Positions 12,968 through 25,458 of a stretch of 64,000 nucleotides of DNA are shown one piece after another; the first letter of the stretch is position 1; the number at the start of each line of letters is the position of its first letter. The position numbers were made by a program, and so were the translations under genes. The notes beneath the pieces were generated by a model. The model ran no database searches. It saw only the letters and a program-made list of their open reading frames with translations, and was not told the DNA's origin. This DNA is from Prinia subflava (lineage: Eukaryota; Chordata; Aves; Passeriformes; Cisticolidae): positions 1,240,001 through 1,304,000 of the forward strand of contig NW_026960608.1 of the NCBI RefSeq assembly GCF_021018805.1. Reading direction: 5' to 3'.

Positions 12968-15900
12968 CTGGAAGAGAGGAGGGTAAGAGGTTACCATATG
13001 CTGGAGCAGAGGCCACACCAGCCTGGCCCACCCCACTCTGACACCATTTATTTTGTGCTTCTGCTCAGATGCTCCCCCTCTGTAAGATGGGTTTTGACAC
13101 CAAAACCAAGTTCTCCTCTTCCCTCACCATCCCAGCCTGTGCACACAGGCTCCTGCTGACAAAACCAGGGCTGGCTTGGGTCAGTCCCGCTCGTCAGCCA
13201 TGATGAGGGCGGGCACTCTTCCCGGCACCAAGCCTGCCATCCAACCGGGTATGAGTCTTCTCACAAAGGGTTGGGAGATGTCGCAGCTCTGCCCAATGGC
13301 CAGGCAAGGAGCTTCCTGCAGGGACAGGCAATAATTAGGCATAGGGAGAAGTCCTGATAATGGGGCACAGGGAGGGATCCCGTCCATGTCCCAGCTCCCT
13401 GAGGAATTCCTGTCCTTAAATGGAATGGAAGGAAGCATCCTGCAGGACAACTTCTACTGAGCCAGGCTCAACAGCGTGCCCAGAAGTGTAGGAGAACCGG
13501 ATGGAGAGGAGCAAGGAGGGAGGAAAGCTATTCAGGGCTGGAGGCAGGGCATTGGGGAGGGTAGAAGGGTAAGATGCTGATAATTAACATTCAGATCTTG
13601 TTATGGTGGGGCAAGGCACTGATTAGGTTTTTTCAGTGTGAAGGAGAGAATTAAGGCAGCAAGGAGGGAAGCAGCAGATCATCGACTTTGATGTAGGCAA
13701 CTAAATGCATTCCTGATGGGAGATAAGGTGGGAATGGATTTTCCTGCAGAGTTCTCTCTGCTGCAACTCCCTCAGGTAATCTGGGCACAGCAAAACGCAA
13801 AGCAAGCGCTTTGCCAAGGCTGCACAGCCATACTTCCCCTTCCACTGTTGGACACAGCCCATCCCTGCCCCAGCCCACCCCAGAGATTGGATGGGGGCTG
13901 GGATACCTTCTCCCTCAGCCAGCTGCTCCAGCTGGAGCTCCAGGCTCCATGGAAGGAAGATCAAACACACAAGACCAACCTGCTCCATGGCTCCATGCAA
14001 GTCTTAGCAAGAAGCAACAGAGCTGGAACCAGTACCAGCCTTTGGCTGCAGGAGCCAAGCAGATCCACAGGCTGAGCTGGGAGGAGGCAGGCGCAGCCAG
14101 AGCCCATGCACTCCCAGTGCCCTTGGCACAGGCTCTGGAGCTCGGTGCCAGCTGTAGCAGCAGGGCAGACACAGACATCATCTGCACCTCACCTGCAGCT
14201 TGCTGGGTCAGAGGGGCATCCCAGGCACCCAGGGCATGGCACAGGGATGGCAAGCACAGCCTCATCACGGAGCTGGATTTAGAAGGGTTATGGGTCCATC
14301 CTCCCTGTCTGGCTTCCGCTCCACCACATCAACTCCAGTAGAACCCAAAGCAGTACAGTGGGGCAATTGGGATCATCCTGACTCCAGCACCACTGGCACA
14401 GCATCATGTGGCAGGGAGTTTTGTACAAGTCATGATTCAGGCACAAGGTAACCAGGAGAGTGGGAAACCTGGCCCCTGGAGGGTCTTTAGGGACACAAGT
14501 GGGATGCAGAGCCCGCCTCCATCCCGGCACTGCTGGCAGGTGAGCCATGCTTTGCTTCACACTACCAAGCAGGTCACCTGGCTGGTGGCCAGCACTCACT
14601 TCCAAAGACTTGGGAGCGATAAAGGCTTCCCCACCCACGGCCGGAGCCCTGACGCAAGGCCAGAGCAGGAGCAGGAAGCAGGAGCAGCTCCTGTCCCTCC
14701 CTCCCTGCCCAACCACAGACACACAGCGCAAATGAACACTTGCACGGGTTCCCACCCTGAGAGGCAGCTGGATCACACACTCCTTTCTCCATGGTTGGGC
14801 TGAGTCAGAGGCTTCCTGGCACAGGGCTCTGGAGTGACTCAAGCTCCCTCCCCTAGCTCCTGCCAGTTCCCTCCTGCCCAGAAGATGCCAAACAGGAAGC
14901 CACAAACAAGTCAAGCAGATGTCTTGCACTGCTGGAGCAGGAGGAAAAGACTCCTATCTACCCTCATCTCCATACCAGGAGGACCTATCACACCTCTGTG
15001 GCCAAAACATTGGCCAACACCTGCAAACCAACTGGTCCCTGGGCCATCAGCCTGTTGGGATCAGGCCAAACAGATTTGTAAGCAGGGGAGGGGCCATGAA
15101 GCAACTGAGGGAGCTGAGAACCTCCCAGCACCATATCCTGCTGGCACCTCTTCATCTCAGGAACTTCAGGACCAAGGCCTACCTTTGGTTTAAGTAAGGA
15201 TAAAACAAGGAGGCAAATCCCTTCCACGAACGTTCAGTCTCGGCTCCAGAAGCACACAGCTGCTGTCTGGGAATTAGCCCAGGAACATCTTCCAGATCCA
15301 CGCAAACATGGAGCAAGACAGAGCCACTTCCCTGTGCATGGAGCTTTTGCGTGGCTCCCTCCAACCACTGTTCCCCACCAGCCGCATTCCCACCTGCACA
15401 CAGACTGTTTTCCCTTTGTCCTCCAATTTTCCTGTTTTTTTTCTCCTCCATTTTCTCTCTTTTCCAACAGCAGGGCTGTTTCCAGATGACAGCCTGGGCA
15501 GCACAGGAGAGGAGATAAACCTGAGGCATGTGCCTCAAACCCCTCGCACAGCTCTTCCAGCTTTTCACCACACACAGAGACCTTTATTTCTCCCCAAAAT
15601 TCTGCTTTGTCACAAGAGCAGCTTGTGATGATCATCCTAGGGAAGATCAACAACAGCTTCCACCATGCCAGAGGCTGGTTCTCCAGGAAATTCTCTTTTA
15701 AAATACACAGTAAAAAGCAACATTTATTGCAAGAAAAGGAGAGGAAAAAAATCCAAAAATTGTCACATGTTGCCTTAACGCAGAATTTCAGCCAGTTCTG
15801 GAGATGAGGAATTTTAGTTCCAAGGGATGGTTGAAGACAAAAAGGAATTACACTCTGACTTGTCTTCACAAGGATGTCTTCAGATTTGTCTTAACCCGGA

Positions 15901-16149
15901 GGAGTGAACAGAGCAACTCTTAAATTAGTAGGGAAATTCATCATGCCCTTAGAGCAGTCGTTGTAATTTCAGGGAGGGGAGGGGGAATCTGCTGTTCCTC
16001 TGGAAAATACAGCTTGATTTCCCTGTTTTAAGGTGGGAAGGGGAAAAAAAAAAAGAGAAAAACTAAAACTTAGCTGAACCTTAAGGCTGAAACAACTCTT
16101 AGCATTAAGAATCTCTCTTCTACCTTGCCCACCATGCAGGAAGAGGAGG

Positions 16150-16318
16150 ATAATGGCTCCATCTTTATTCTTGCCCCATCCCTGAAGTGTCCAAGGCAGG
16201 TTGGATGGGGCATGGAGCAACCTGTGATAGTGGAAGGTGTCCCTGTCCATGGCAGGGGGTGGAACTGGATGAACTTTAAGGTCCCTTCCAACCCAAACCA
16301 TTCTGGGATCCTGTGATT
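16150..16318 (+). mobile_element. CR1 LINE 3' end
   Basis: Contains GGTCCCTTCCAACCCAAACC followed by ATTCTGGGATCCTGTGAT, the characteristic CR1 3' terminus with its octamer-like tail. 5'-truncated, non-coding. Confidence 0.85.
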
Positions 16319-16525
16319 GGCACCATCATCAGTTCACACGTAACATCCCAGCATCCTTTCTCCTGGTGTCCAAGAGGGTGGGAATGATTAACAATAGCCA
16401 TTAAAGCTTAAAACAAGTATTTTTTTGCCAGCTGAGCAGGTGGAGAGGGCTGGCAGCTTCATCCCTTAAAGCTCCTGAAGTGATTTTAGGGTGGCACCCA
16501 TGGCTGCCCACCTGCAGAGCCAAGG

Positions 16526-16845
16526 TGTTGCCATGAGAGTCTCCTAGCTAGCTGAGCATTTCATATAAAGTAGAAGTTTGTACCTTCTCACGCTCTTTTC
16601 ATGTAAACACCAGCTATGTTCTATAAACATAGCCATTGTTTTCACATTCCATGCTGGGACAAACAAGACTGTGTGACAGTCCCCTTGACCAGTGTGTCGA
16701 GAGGTGGGACTGTTAACAGTCCAATCCATAGTCACCTTGTTAGTATATAAGAAAAATAAACAAAGGGCAGGGTCTTCTGCCCTGCTGCACTGATGAACTC
16801 AGATCCCTGCCTCCGAGTGTCCTTCTGGCTAGGCTCGTGGCGATA
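16526..16845 (+). mobile_element. Short solo LTR, TGTTGCC...GGCGATA
   Basis: 320-bp element flanked by CCAAGG (16520-16525 and 16846-16851), a 6-bp duplication suggesting an ERVK-like LTR. A second copy with its own duplication lies at 23591-23923. It carries a TATATAAG box near 16744, with an AATAAA signal less than 10 bp downstream, then a small palindrome (GGGCAGGGTCTTCTGCCC). The end is GGCGATA rather than the usual CA, and both copies agree on this. If the duplication is counted as 5 bp, the end is GATAC instead. Confidence 0.8.
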
Positions 16846-18973
16846 CCAAGGGACCATCCCGGCCATCCCAGCCAGGCATCCCCATCCCCAGCACGACTCC
16901 AGGCCCCCAGCTCCCAGCCCCGCAGGTTCCTTGGGAGCGACCAAGTGGCAGCATCCAGTGTCCTCATTGTTTCGGGAGGTGTTTTCTGAAGGAAAAGGTG
17001 AAAAGGGGATTTGTGAGCTTTGTAAACCAATTCCTCTGAGTTGGGTAAATAACGGGAGCTCTGTTGGCAGGAGGATGCTGGGATGCCAGAGCAGGGAGAT
17101 GGGATTAAAGTGCAGCCTCTCCCATGCCCTGAGTTGGGGGGCTGCTCGTGGGGCCTCCAATCCCTTGCAGAGCACCCCTCACTTCCCCTTGGGGGTCCAA
17201 AACGCAGCATCTGATGGAGTGACCAGGGACTACAGGTGAGACCTGCTGGAAGAGTCATGGACTCAGCCAGGGCCCAGTGTCAGAGGCAATCCAGAGAGGG
17301 TTTGCTGGGAGAGGAGGAAGAATGAAAGCTAAGGAGGAAAACTGAACAAGTTTGGCCAAAGCAAGATCAGGAGTTATACTGGGAGTGATACCCCACTCCT
17401 CCATACCCCCCTCCCATGCAGGCACCTCTCCTCCATGTGGGCACGCATGGATAGATATGGATGAGCCAACACATTCCCAGCAATCCTGCAGACACAAGTG
17501 TCCTGCAGACAAGTCATCTGGAACCTTAAAATCCAACAGTCCTTCAGGTCTTTGTTAGGGAAGACCAAAAAATGGCTTAAAAATACAAATTTTTAAGAGA
17601 ATGGGTTGACACATTTTCCAACTGCTTTCCCCCTGGATCCAGGCATTCCTTGCACCACGTCAACCACAGAATCTCCGGGGCAGCATCACCTTTCCCCACG
17701 TCCATGGCATACGATGCTCCTAACCTGATTTCAGGCTTGGCAAAAACAGAACAACATTTCCCAAGAACCTTCTCCTTGGAGAAGATGTTCTGAAGCTGAT
17801 GCTGACATACATATAAGATGACATATGCTAAATGCTGTTTGCTTCAAAGAAATCCAGAAATAACTGGATCTTACATGGAGGACGTGTACGTCTGGCAGGG
17901 AAGGCTGACAATGCCTGGCAGAGAGAGACCTGCAGGAGCTGGGAGGTTTTCCTGGTGTCTGGGCAGCTGAAGCCCCCATGGGCCCAGCTCTCCACACCAA
18001 CAGAGCATGTGAGTCCTTCCAGACGGATCACAGAACCCACCCACTGGGAATCTCCTCAAGGAAGGGATGGGAAAGGGCCAGATCCAGTAAAAAAGCAAAA
18101 GCTCCATGTTCAAACTGGCTGTGGGATCCTGAAAAACACTCCTGAACCCTGCCATTTGCTGGTGCCCAGCCACACACAGATCCAGTCCTGCCCTCTCTAC
18201 CTCACTCGTCCAAGCTTCCCTAGGACACAGCAGCCATGCCCAGGCACTGTGGACTCTCTGCCACCAGCCAGAAGAATCAGTTCTGTGCCCAGAGCTGTTT
18301 TCCAGACCCCAATGTCACAGAGCCACATCACACTCCTGCCATTGTAGGGTCCCGGCACAGCTCGTCCAAAGCTCCCTTGGTGACACCCAGCCACCTCTAC
18401 CCTTGCCAAAAATCTGTATTTTCACCAAGGAAGAGAATTGAGAGGTCAGTAGTAAAATCTGGAACCTAGCTTAGGTGAAGTGGGACGTCACAGGTCAAAC
18501 AGAATTACCAGACAGGGACAACCACATGGTCCTCAGGGAGCTTGAGCTGAGAAAATCAGACACCCCTTGTCACAGGGAGAGGTTCTCCTGCTGACACCAG
18601 GAGGTATCAGTGAGACAGTGCAGCCCCCACCTACCTTACTTCACCTCTCCAGAGTCGAAGACAATCAAACCAGAGGAATTACACCCTAATCCAAAAGGCC
18701 CACATGATCCCAGCACACCACCAACATCCACAGCCCTTCCCCAAAGGGGTGCCAGTACACGGAGGCACAGCCTCTTTCTCTTATTTGACTCCCATTCAGG
18801 TCTAGGGAGCAAAGATACTCTGTGGAAGGAAGTTAATTACAAGTGGAATGAAAAGGTTCCTCCCTCTGTATCTGTTGCCTTCTCGCTCCTCCATTGTGCC
18901 GCTCATCACCACAAGAGGGTAAATAGGAGCACGCAAACCCCCATGCTCTCAGATCCCACTCCTTTCATGTGCT

Positions 18974-19021
18974 CCTCTATTATTAGTTTCCTCTATTATT
19001 AGTTTCCTCTATTATTAGTTT
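18974..19021 (+). repeat. 16-bp tandem repeat, three copies
   Basis: Three identical 16-bp units CCTCTATTATTAGTTT in intron 1. Confidence 0.95.
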
Positions 19022-19456
19022 CCTTTAGAAGAGCCAGCCATCTTTTTTCCCCCTGCTAATCTATGGATAATTATTTTCCTTGCCCTTCAGCAGCCCTCTT
19101 CTATTTCTGCTCTATCCTTTGGAGCTGAGGTGGCCACACAGAGACAGCAATTCCAGGTATCTGAAAGGAGCTCATATCTACTCCACTCCTTTGGTCTCTG
19201 CTGTTCAAGGAGATATTTTCACCTTCCAGCCCCCCCAGCTCCTCACCATCCCTGGGAGAGGGTACAGCCTCTGCTGATTCCCCCCCCCGGGGCTGTCCCA
19301 CTGTCCCATCCAGTCCTCTTCCCAGATACACTCTAAGGCCCTTTTTTTTTCCTCATCTCGGGTTTAATGAGGCCCATTCAACCCTCCCAAAGACAAAAGG
19401 CCCTTCTCATTTCAAAATGGATTTACACAACGGGTCTCCATGGCAACACTCACCTG

Positions 19457-19471
19457 CCCCCCCCCCCCCCC
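19457..19471 (+). repeat. Poly-C run
   Basis: Fifteen consecutive C. Confidence 0.95.
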
Positions 19472-20131
19472 TCAGCTTTAGGATGCCATTTTCCAACTCT
19501 GCTGCTCCCCAAAACCCTTTTGTTGCTTCCCTGCCAGCTGGGAGGCTCCTCACAAGCTGGTAACTCCCCCAACCCACACCCCTGGGTGCCAGGGGTGACA
19601 TTTTTTGAGGTGAAGCTACAAGATGCCCGAGTCAGCGTCCCCCTGGCACAGACATCCCGGAAAGCTCTGCACTGTGACCGACTCCAGGTCCCAGTCAAGC
19701 CAGGGTTGGGATTGAGCAGAAGGGATAGAAACACCAAGTACTGGGGAAAATGAACCCAACCTGCCCCTCTCTGCCCAGAAAGGGGAGTGATGCCCAAGGC
19801 AGTGTAGTCTGTCCATGCTCAAACAGCAGCCTGAGTCACAGTGTGGCTCCCAGCACCCCTCCACAGGGAAACCTATGGCTCTGGGAATTCCCATGGCTTT
19901 GGCAATGGCCAAGAGGCCACTCCAATGCTTCACACAGAGGTTTGGCAAACAGAAGCCTCAAGTTCAACACTTTGGACTGTAACTCTCCCCAAGTAGCCTC
20001 AAACACTGAAGGCTGAGAGAGCACCTTGCTTACCCTGAGCAGCCCTGGAAGCAGGGAAGGTGGGATGCAGGGAAGGTCTCACTATAGCTCCTTGAGCTTT
20101 GTTCACATGTTGCAGTCACTGCTGTAGCTAT

Positions 20132-20988
20132 TGTTAGGAATGAATTAAAAACTGCCCATGGTTGCTGCGGTGGTCCTGGAGGGGGCTGGGCTATCCCTGT
20201 CCTAGCCCCATAGCAAGACATCTGAGACAGCCCACCATCCCCCCAGAGGAAAATGCAGAGCACTCATTAGCATATTAAAGCAAGTTTGAGGATGGAGGGA
20301 AGCTGCCCTGAAGGGGAACTGCCCTGTGCCATTCTCCTACCTCATTAAAATGTGAAAAGGAGCAGCTCCTGTCTAAATGGCCCTGTCATTGTTGGCTGTA
20401 ACTACCTTTTTCAGCAGGGATACCTCTGAGGTGACCAGGACAAATGCATATGCATTTGTATATGCAAATAAAACCAACCCTGTGAATCCTGGGAGGGCTT
20501 TATTTGAGAGGAATTGCACCCCAAGATGGGAAGCTAGATGCATCAGAGGAGAATTAGATAGTGCCCTGGCCAAGCAAGGAGTGGACGTACCCCCTGGCCT
20601 GGTTTGAAGACTCACCATAAACTATGAGGAGTCTGAATAGAATGGGAGCCAGCCAGCTGAAGTGACTCAGGCAGACAACGGGAAACTCTCAAGGTTTTTC
20701 CATGAGGGTAAAGAGCTGACTCTGCACTCCAGTGGCAGACCCCTCACCACTCTGCCTTCTGATGGTTGACCAGAGTGAACTTCTAGCTGTTCCTATGGGG
20801 AACAAGGACTCGACATCTACTGTTGTCAGTGGAATGATGAAATGGGACAGCACCTGCTCCTTCGGATGGCTGCAGCAGCGTGGAAAACTCTGATTGGACT
20901 CTGCAATCCTGCTGATGACTTTAATGATGCACTGATCACTTTAATAAAGAGCTGAATATTAATAAAGGCATATGCCCTGTTCTTTTCA
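20132..20988 (+). mobile_element. Solo LTR, ERVL-like, TGTTA...TTTTCA (family E)
   Basis: 857-bp LTR flanked by the 5-bp duplication GCTAT (20127-20131 and 20989-20993). Orientation follows a TATA-like/AATAAA stretch at about 20459-20473 and repeated AATAAA signals near its 3' end. Related copies are at 24212, 51590 and 54495, and a reverse fragment ends near 54087. It contains a perfect 16-bp palindrome with the POU-dimer site ATGCATATGCAT, and a separate octamer ATGCAAAT, both annotated below. No internal retroviral genes. Confidence 0.88.
20444..20469 (+). promoter_or_regulatory. MORE-type POU dimer site plus octamer in family E LTR
   Basis: ATGCATATGCAT at 20444-20455 is the exact MORE palindrome bound by dimers of Oct/POU proteins. 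The canonical octamer ATGCAAAT follows at 20462-20469 and overlaps AATAAA. The arrangement is repeated in the copy at 51590-52562 and in the reverse fragment near 54026-54051. Confidence 0.65.
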
Positions 20989-21339
20989 GCTATGAAGACC
21001 AAGCCCTCACCCAACATCTGGGGAGCACACCAGAGAGCTCACTTTTCCAGGAAAATACCCACCACTGCTGAGTTTCTCAAGGAGGAAGTTGGGAGCAGGA
21101 TCTTGGTTTCAATTGCAAACCTGCAGTTTGTGGACAGGTCTGCTTTCCCCTTCTGCAGTCCAGACCCCTTCTCCTAGGGAAGAGTCACACCAAGGTTACC
21201 ACCAGTCAAGAGTAGAGGAGGGTTCCAGCCATTAGGATGCTGGGACAACAGGTCAGCAGCCTTCAGGAAAGCTGACATGGATGCTGTGGGATGCCAGCCA
21301 CACTTCAGCACCCACAGCCAGTGGCTGCCACCACAGCTG

Positions 21340-21893
21340 GTGACATTCTTCCCTTGTACACGGTATTGGCGAGGCTGCACCTTGAGTACTGTGTCCAGTT
21401 CTGGGCTCCTCAGTTTAAGAAGGACATTGAGGCACTTGAGAGCATCCAGAAGAGAGCAACAAGGCTGGTGAGGGGCTTGGAAAACAAGCCTTATGAAGAA
21501 CGACTGAGGGAGCTGGGGTTGTTTAGCCTGGAGAACAGGAGACTCAGAGGTGACCTTATCACTCTCTACAACTTCCTGAAAGGTGGTTGTAGTCAGGTGG
21601 GGGTCGGTCTCTTTCTCCAGGCAACAACTGACAGAACAAGAGGACACAGTCTCAAGCTGCATCAAGGGAAATATAAGTTGGATATTAGGAAGAAGTTTTT
21701 CACAGAGAGTAATAAAGTACTGGAATGGCCTGCCCGGGGAGGTGGTGGAGTCACCATCCCTGGATGTGTTTAAAAAAAAGACTGGATGTGGCACTCAGTG
21801 CCATGGTTTAGTTGAGGTGTTAGGGCATGGGTTGGACTCTATGATCTTGATCTCTTACAACCTAGTAATTCTGCGATTCTGTGATTCTGTGAT
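21340..21893 (+). mobile_element. CR1 LINE, 5'-truncated, with end of ORF2
   Basis: About 550 bp of the 3' end of a CR1 retrotransposon. The translation includes [33 protein letters not shown] and [18 protein letters not shown], the conserved C-terminal stretch of the CR1 endonuclease/reverse transcriptase polyprotein after the catalytic core. It ends in ATTCTGCGATTCTGTGATTC repeats, the usual CR1 tail. The catalytic motifs are not present and the frame is interrupted, so it is a dead copy. Confidence 0.93.
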
Positions 21894-23289
21894 CCCTGGC
21901 CCCAGTGACTCAGTCCTCCTGTGCCACAGCAGGGCTGCAGGAAGGGCTTTCTCCTTGAGCTATCCCCATAATTACAGCATGACCAGGGAGAGTATCCAAG
22001 TGCCAGACTACCCACCAGCCCCAAGGAAGATGACAGATCACCACCACGAAAGGCAGCGCCCACAAAAGGGGGACGTTCTCCTTTGTCCCGTCGTGGGCTT
22101 GGCCAGGATGTATCCTGATGCCAGTCCATCACTTCCAGGGACAGCTGCTGACCACTCTCATGCCCCAAGGAGGAGGAAGAAGAGAAGAGGGAAGAGAGGG
22201 AAGGCTCCCAGCCCTTGCAGCAGCCGGGCCTGCCAGGAGCAGCCATGTGCTGCTCCATCCTCCCAGGTCCCTGCACACTCCATGCACTCAGACACTGCAC
22301 CCAATCTCAATGCAAACCTAGTGAGGGGGGGAAACAAAACCTGCTGCTAATTGAGGGATTTTGGAGTAGATTTAATTACGGCCAGAGCACTGGTGCAGGC
22401 TGCTGCTGCCACATGCAGCACTCTCTGCAGCCACTGGCATGGGCTCGGGGTCCCTGGGCTCCTGCCCATGCCTGCCTGGGGTCTGGACAGGGAATGAGGA
22501 ACACCGAGAGTCCTGCAGGCTCACCCCCGTTGCACATCCACCCTCCCAAACCCGTTATTTCCCAGCACAATAAGCACCTCCAGCAGCAACGGAACCAAGG
22601 GCTTGGCCAAAAAATAGAGAGGAAGAAAAGCCATATTTTCTCCCGGGAGTCGGATCGTCCTGATCTCCCCTCGGAGGAATCAAGAGGGGCCAAGTTATCT
22701 AATTAATGCTGGCAGAAGTGGGAGGCCGAGGGCCAGGGGGCGGTGGCAGCCCACAAAGGCAGCATGGAGAGCGGTCTCCCCACTGCTGTCGCTGGTATCC
22801 CCTGGCAATGGGGCCCCACGCCAGGAGTGAAGTAAGAGGGGATTCAAAGGGGGGTTTGTCAGGGGTTTTGTTTTTGGAAATGGGGGAGGGGAAGGGGACA
22901 GGACTTGACAAGAGCTGACAGACAACTGAACAAAACCATAAGGGCCATGAATGGAAACACGGTGCTTTAACTGGCGTAGGAATGGAGAGAGAAATGAGAC
23001 AATGAGGCTAGGCAGCGGCAGCAGGGCCGAGGTGTGGCAATGGGCACTCACTTTCTCCTACCTGCACCCCAATCCCTACCCCAACAAAGGTTGGCAGCTG
23101 AATGCTGCACTGGGACCCCCATCCCAAAAATCACCACCTAAAACCCACAGAGAGAATGTTGGAGTATGAATCCCCCCTGGGCCAAATCCATAAAGGCCCA
23201 GGAGTGCCCAGAAATGAGAGGATTGAATTAGAACCTTCAGAGAAACTAAAATACATAAATCCACACAGAAATGAAGTAGAAATGCAAGT

Positions 23290-24206
23290 TTAGTTTTAAA
23301 CAGAGAATTTTAAGTGCCTGTATTAGCCAGTAAGAGAAGCCCTAAAGCCTAGTTTAAAGTTCAAGTAACATTGCCTTTTGCAAAGTTAGTTAAATTCTAG
23401 TCATAACAAAAATAATGTAGCCTTGCTGAAAATTCCTAGATGGAACAGATAGAATTATATATGTAGAATTTGTGTAAGAATTTGCATTTGCCTTCGCACA
23501 TCAATCTTAATTTAGGATTGGCCCAGCAAGACTATAGAAAATTCGTGTAAGTACCTAATTAGCTAAAAATAGAATTAAAATGCACTACTTTGTTGCCATG
23601 AGTTTTCCTAGCTAGCTGAGTGTTTCATATAAAGTAGAAGTTTGTACCTTCTCACGCTCTTTTCATGTAAACACCAGCTATGTTCTATAAACATAGCCAT
23701 TGTTTTACATTCCATGCTGGGACAAACAAGACTGTGTGACAGTCCCCTTGACTAATGCGGTGAGAGGTGGGAATAACCACTCTCCAATCCATGGTCACCT
23801 TGTTAGAAGTATATAATAGGAAAATAAACAAGGGGCAGGGTCTTCTGCCCTGCTGCTCTGATGAACCCAGAACTCTCTTTCTGAATGTCTTTCTGGCTAG
23901 GCTCGCGGCGATACTACTTGGAGAACACACACACACAGGACTCACGAAAACACCAATGCCGCTGTTGTTGCTACTGTTGCGACTGCTACTGATAAGACGC
24001 TCATGGGACACAGACTACTGAGGCCTCTACTGCTGCTGTGGCTGCTGCTTCTGCTTGGGACTTAGAAACTTTATGTTACAAGGCTTCTGCGTACTGCTAC
24101 AGACTCTAATAACTTTGCCTTCATGGGACTGATTTAACGATGCAATAAAGGACTTATTTTACAACTACCTAGCTTCTAGTCTTCAATGAAGACGTGCCAA
24201 AACCTC
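23290..24206 (+). mobile_element. Probable older LTR, interrupted by two younger LTRs
   Basis: AT-rich DNA before the insertion and CTG-rich DNA after it, ending in a polyadenylation signal GCAATAAAGGAC near 24143, resemble U3 and R/U5 of a retroviral LTR. I found no terminal duplication and the limits are estimates. A young family E LTR begins directly after its right part at 24212. Confidence 0.4.
23591..23923 (+). mobile_element. Short solo LTR, second copy of the 16526 family, nested
   Basis: 333-bp sister of 16526-16845, flanked by CTACTT (23585-23590 and 23924-23929). It has the same TATA and close AATAAA and the same GGCGATA end. It sits inside an older LTR-like sequence. The DNA on the two sides (about 23290-23590 and 23930-24206) reads as one interrupted element whose AATAAA is at about 24144. 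Confidence 0.8.
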
Positions 24207-24211
24207 AGCAG

Positions 24212-25254
24212 TGTTATGAACGAATTCTCAGTGAGTGTGGATGCTCCAAAGGCTGCCCGTGTAGCTGCCGTAGCCCGAGATGTGGCGGGGTTATGCCTCC
24301 AGAACTCCTAAAACTGCTGCCGCCGCCCCCAGCCCTGACAGATCCACTGCCGGACCCCCGCCGCTATAGGCGGGGCCCTGCCCTGGGGAGATGCCTTGGC
24401 GGCCGCTGGATGCCACTGCAGCTGCTGGTGTCTCGGCCCCCTCTCCCCGGGAAGCGGTGGTCATGCCCTCCGGCCGGGAGCCGTGGCTGATGTCGCAGAC
24501 CCTGCCCCCGGGAAGCGGGGGAGTGCCGAGCGTGGTTCTGTAGAGCTCTGGAAGGGGCAATGGGAGGCGCCGGTGCCCCGGCGCCTCAGAGACAGGCGAC
24601 CCCCTGTCCCTGGCAGGGCTGGGCAGCCATCCTGCCGGTCCTGCATTCCTGCATTAGCATGTTAAAAGCAAGGTTATTGTCCTAGCTGTGCCTAATGCAA
24701 TCGGAGCTCACCTAGTTCCCCCCCCCATGCTGCCTACTTGAGGAGGGCATATGCAAATAAGACGAACACACAGCACGCTGGGAGAGAGTTCTTTGGGGAT
24801 GAAAGGCACCCCAAAATGGAAGACTGGACACAGTGAAAAGATCCAGGTGGTGCCCTGGCCGAGCAAGGAGTGGACGCACCCCCCTGGCCTGGTTCGAAGA
24901 CTTGCCATAATCTATTAAGAGTCTGAATGGAATGGGAGCGGGCCGCTCAAGTATCTGAGAGAGAGAGTGGGAAACTCTCAAGGTTTTTCCCTGAGGGCAA
25001 AGAGCTGACTTATCACACTAGTGACAGACTGCCACCGCTCTGCCTTCTGATGGTTGACAAGAGAGAACTCCCAGCTGTTCCTATGGGAACAAGGACTCAG
25101 CATCTACTGTTTGCAGTGCAATGATGAACTGGGACAGCACCTGCTCCTTCGGATGGTTGGAAAGCTCCGATCGGGTGCTAATTACTTTAATAATGAGCTG
25201 ATCACTTTAATAATGAGCTGAATATTAATAAAGGCATATGCCCTGTTCTTTTCA
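24212..25254 (+). mobile_element. Solo LTR, family E, with GC-rich U3 variant
   Basis: 1043-bp copy flanked by AGCAG (24207-24211 and 25255-25259). The 3' half matches the 20132 copy (GGATGGTTGG, AATATTAATAAAGGC, end TTTTCA). The 5' 400 bp is a CpG-rich segment (24240-24640) that the 20132 and 51590 copies lack. The octamer ATGCAAAT is kept at 24751-24758, but the upstream MORE palindrome is lost. Confidence 0.82.
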
Positions 25255-25458
25255 AGCAGGAGAACATAGAGGCAGAACGCCAGAGCCTAGCACAAGTCAG
25301 GCATCACAAAACCCTGACAGCACCAGGGAAGGGTGGGTGGTGGGCTCAGCACACCAGACCTGACACAAACCTCAGTGTTTTCCAAGTTTCCCCGTCTTCC
25401 CACCTCTCACTTCTCCATCTCAGTTGAAAAAAAAAAAGAAGAACTGAAAGCTAAGAGC

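Noticed and set aside
16735..16846. Possible small RNA gene around the GGGCAGGGTCTTCTGCCC palindrome
   Set aside because: It lies inside an LTR present in two copies with TATA and AATAAA signals, so it is LTR structure and not an independent RNA gene.
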